Shown one piece after another: positions 32,784-33,143 of a DNA stretch of 33,143 nucleotides. The stretch lies in contig PLZD01000025.1 in the NCBI GenBank assembly GCA_003151975.1, forward strand, positions 155,836 to 188,978, in the 5' to 3' direction. The notes beneath the pieces were generated by a model. The model saw only the letters and a list, made by a program, of their open reading frames with translations. It ran no database searches and was not told the origin of the DNA. The translations under genes and the position numbers were made by a program. Source of the stretch: Elusimicrobiota bacterium (GTDB taxonomy: Bacteria; Elusimicrobiota; Elusimicrobia; UBA1565; UBA9628). Each line of letters starts with the position of its first letter. Position 1 is the stretch's first letter.

Positions 32784-33143
32784 CTAGAGCGGGATGTTCC
32801 CGCGGTTCTCGTGCTCGCCGGGCTTGCGCTTGTCCTTAAGGAAGCGCAGAGCGCGGATGATCTTCGTGCGCAGGTGCGAGGGCTCGATGACTTCGTCGAG
32901 CGAACCCGTCGAGGCCGTCTGATAAGGCGAGGCGAACTTGGCCGCGTACTCGGCCGAGAGCTTGGCCCGGAGCGCGGCCTTGTCCGCGTCGGTCTTGCAG
33001 GCCGCGATCTCGCGCGCGAAAAGAATCTCGACGGCGCCCGCCGGGCCCATGACCGCGATCTCGGCGCAGGGCAGGGCGAAGTTGAAGTCGCCGCGCATGT
33101 GCTTGCTGCTCATCGCGATGTAGGCGCCGCCGTAGGCCTTGCG
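32784..33143 (-). CDS. Acyl-CoA carboxylase carboxyltransferase (beta) subunit, C-terminal part
   Basis: The gene runs in from beyond the window end; the last 119 residues are visible. RKAYGGAYIAMSSKHMRGDF and AEIAVMGPAGAVEILF are hallmarks of the carboxyltransferase subunit of propionyl-CoA/methylmalonyl-CoA-type carboxylases (PccB/MmdA), as is the terminal DEVIEPSHLRTKIIRALRFL, with NIPL at the end. In this enzyme the subunit moves the carboxyl group between biotin and an acyl-CoA in the cytoplasm. Whether it is an ATP-dependent carboxylase or a sodium-pumping decarboxylase depends on neighbours outside the window. The caspase-like gene follows 3 bases downstream, although a functional link is not evident. 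Confidence 0.92.
   Translation of the reverse strand, partial: RKAYGGAYIAMSSKHMRGDFNFALPCAEIAVMGPAGAVEILFAREIAACKTDADKAALRAKLSAEYAAKFASPYQTASTGSLDEVIEPSHLRTKIIRALRFLKDKRKPGEHENRGNIPL

Overview
The window is about 33 kb of GC-rich, densely packed bacterial DNA. There are no rRNA or tRNA genes, insertion sequences or CRISPR arrays, and no gene-free stretch longer than about 160 bases. The proteome looks Gram-negative: lipoproteins, signal peptides, a PorV/PorQ-type outer-membrane protein, and a 1763-residue surface protein with a type IX-secretion-like C-terminal domain. Together with the amino-acid and peptide-oriented gene content, this is compatible with an Elusimicrobiota-like organism. That placement is inference; no marker gene is present to settle it.

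Region by region. (1) 1-524 (+): the tail of a PuuD-type membrane domain, then a two-motif CDGSH iron-sulfur protein. (2) 526-3394 (-): a GNAT acetyltransferase and an overlapping pair of secreted zinc peptidases, a gluzincin-like HEXXH protein and an M28 aminopeptidase. (3) 3552-5463 (+): an overlapping three-gene envelope redox operon of a small exported protein, a DsbD-alpha-type protein and an exported redoxin, with a promoter placed so that the message may be leaderless. (4) 26737 down to 5494 (-): fifteen co-directional genes, many overlapping by 1-8 bases. They encode a small Lrp-type sensor domain, a dipeptide ABC importer with an OPT transporter inserted in its operon, an acyl-CoA synthetase, a tRNA nucleotidyltransferase-family enzyme, the giant surface protein with its PorV-like partner, a sugar epimerase/dehydratase, PepA, FolE and a TPR lipoprotein. 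(5) 26832-29304 (+): a membrane-anchored glycoside-hydrolase-like protein, a small exported protein of unknown function and a DUF192 protein. (6) 33143 down to 29324 (-): the end of an acyl-CoA carboxylase beta subunit, a three-domain caspase-like/FGE-like/cyclophilin protein, and an orphan OmpR-type response regulator.

How the parts fit. Secreted peptidases, two peptide uptake systems and cytosolic leucyl aminopeptidase form a coherent peptide-scavenging set. The acyl-CoA synthetase and acyl-CoA carboxylase would handle organic-acid CoA chemistry.

The most unusual items are the exported caspase-like/FGE-like/cyclophilin fusion at 30093-32780, and runs of perfect DNA hairpins embedded in coding sequence. 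Three lie in tandem inside the acyl-CoA synthetase gene; two encode the C-terminal tail of an ABC ATPase, and three of these five can fold with a GCA triloop on the sense strand.
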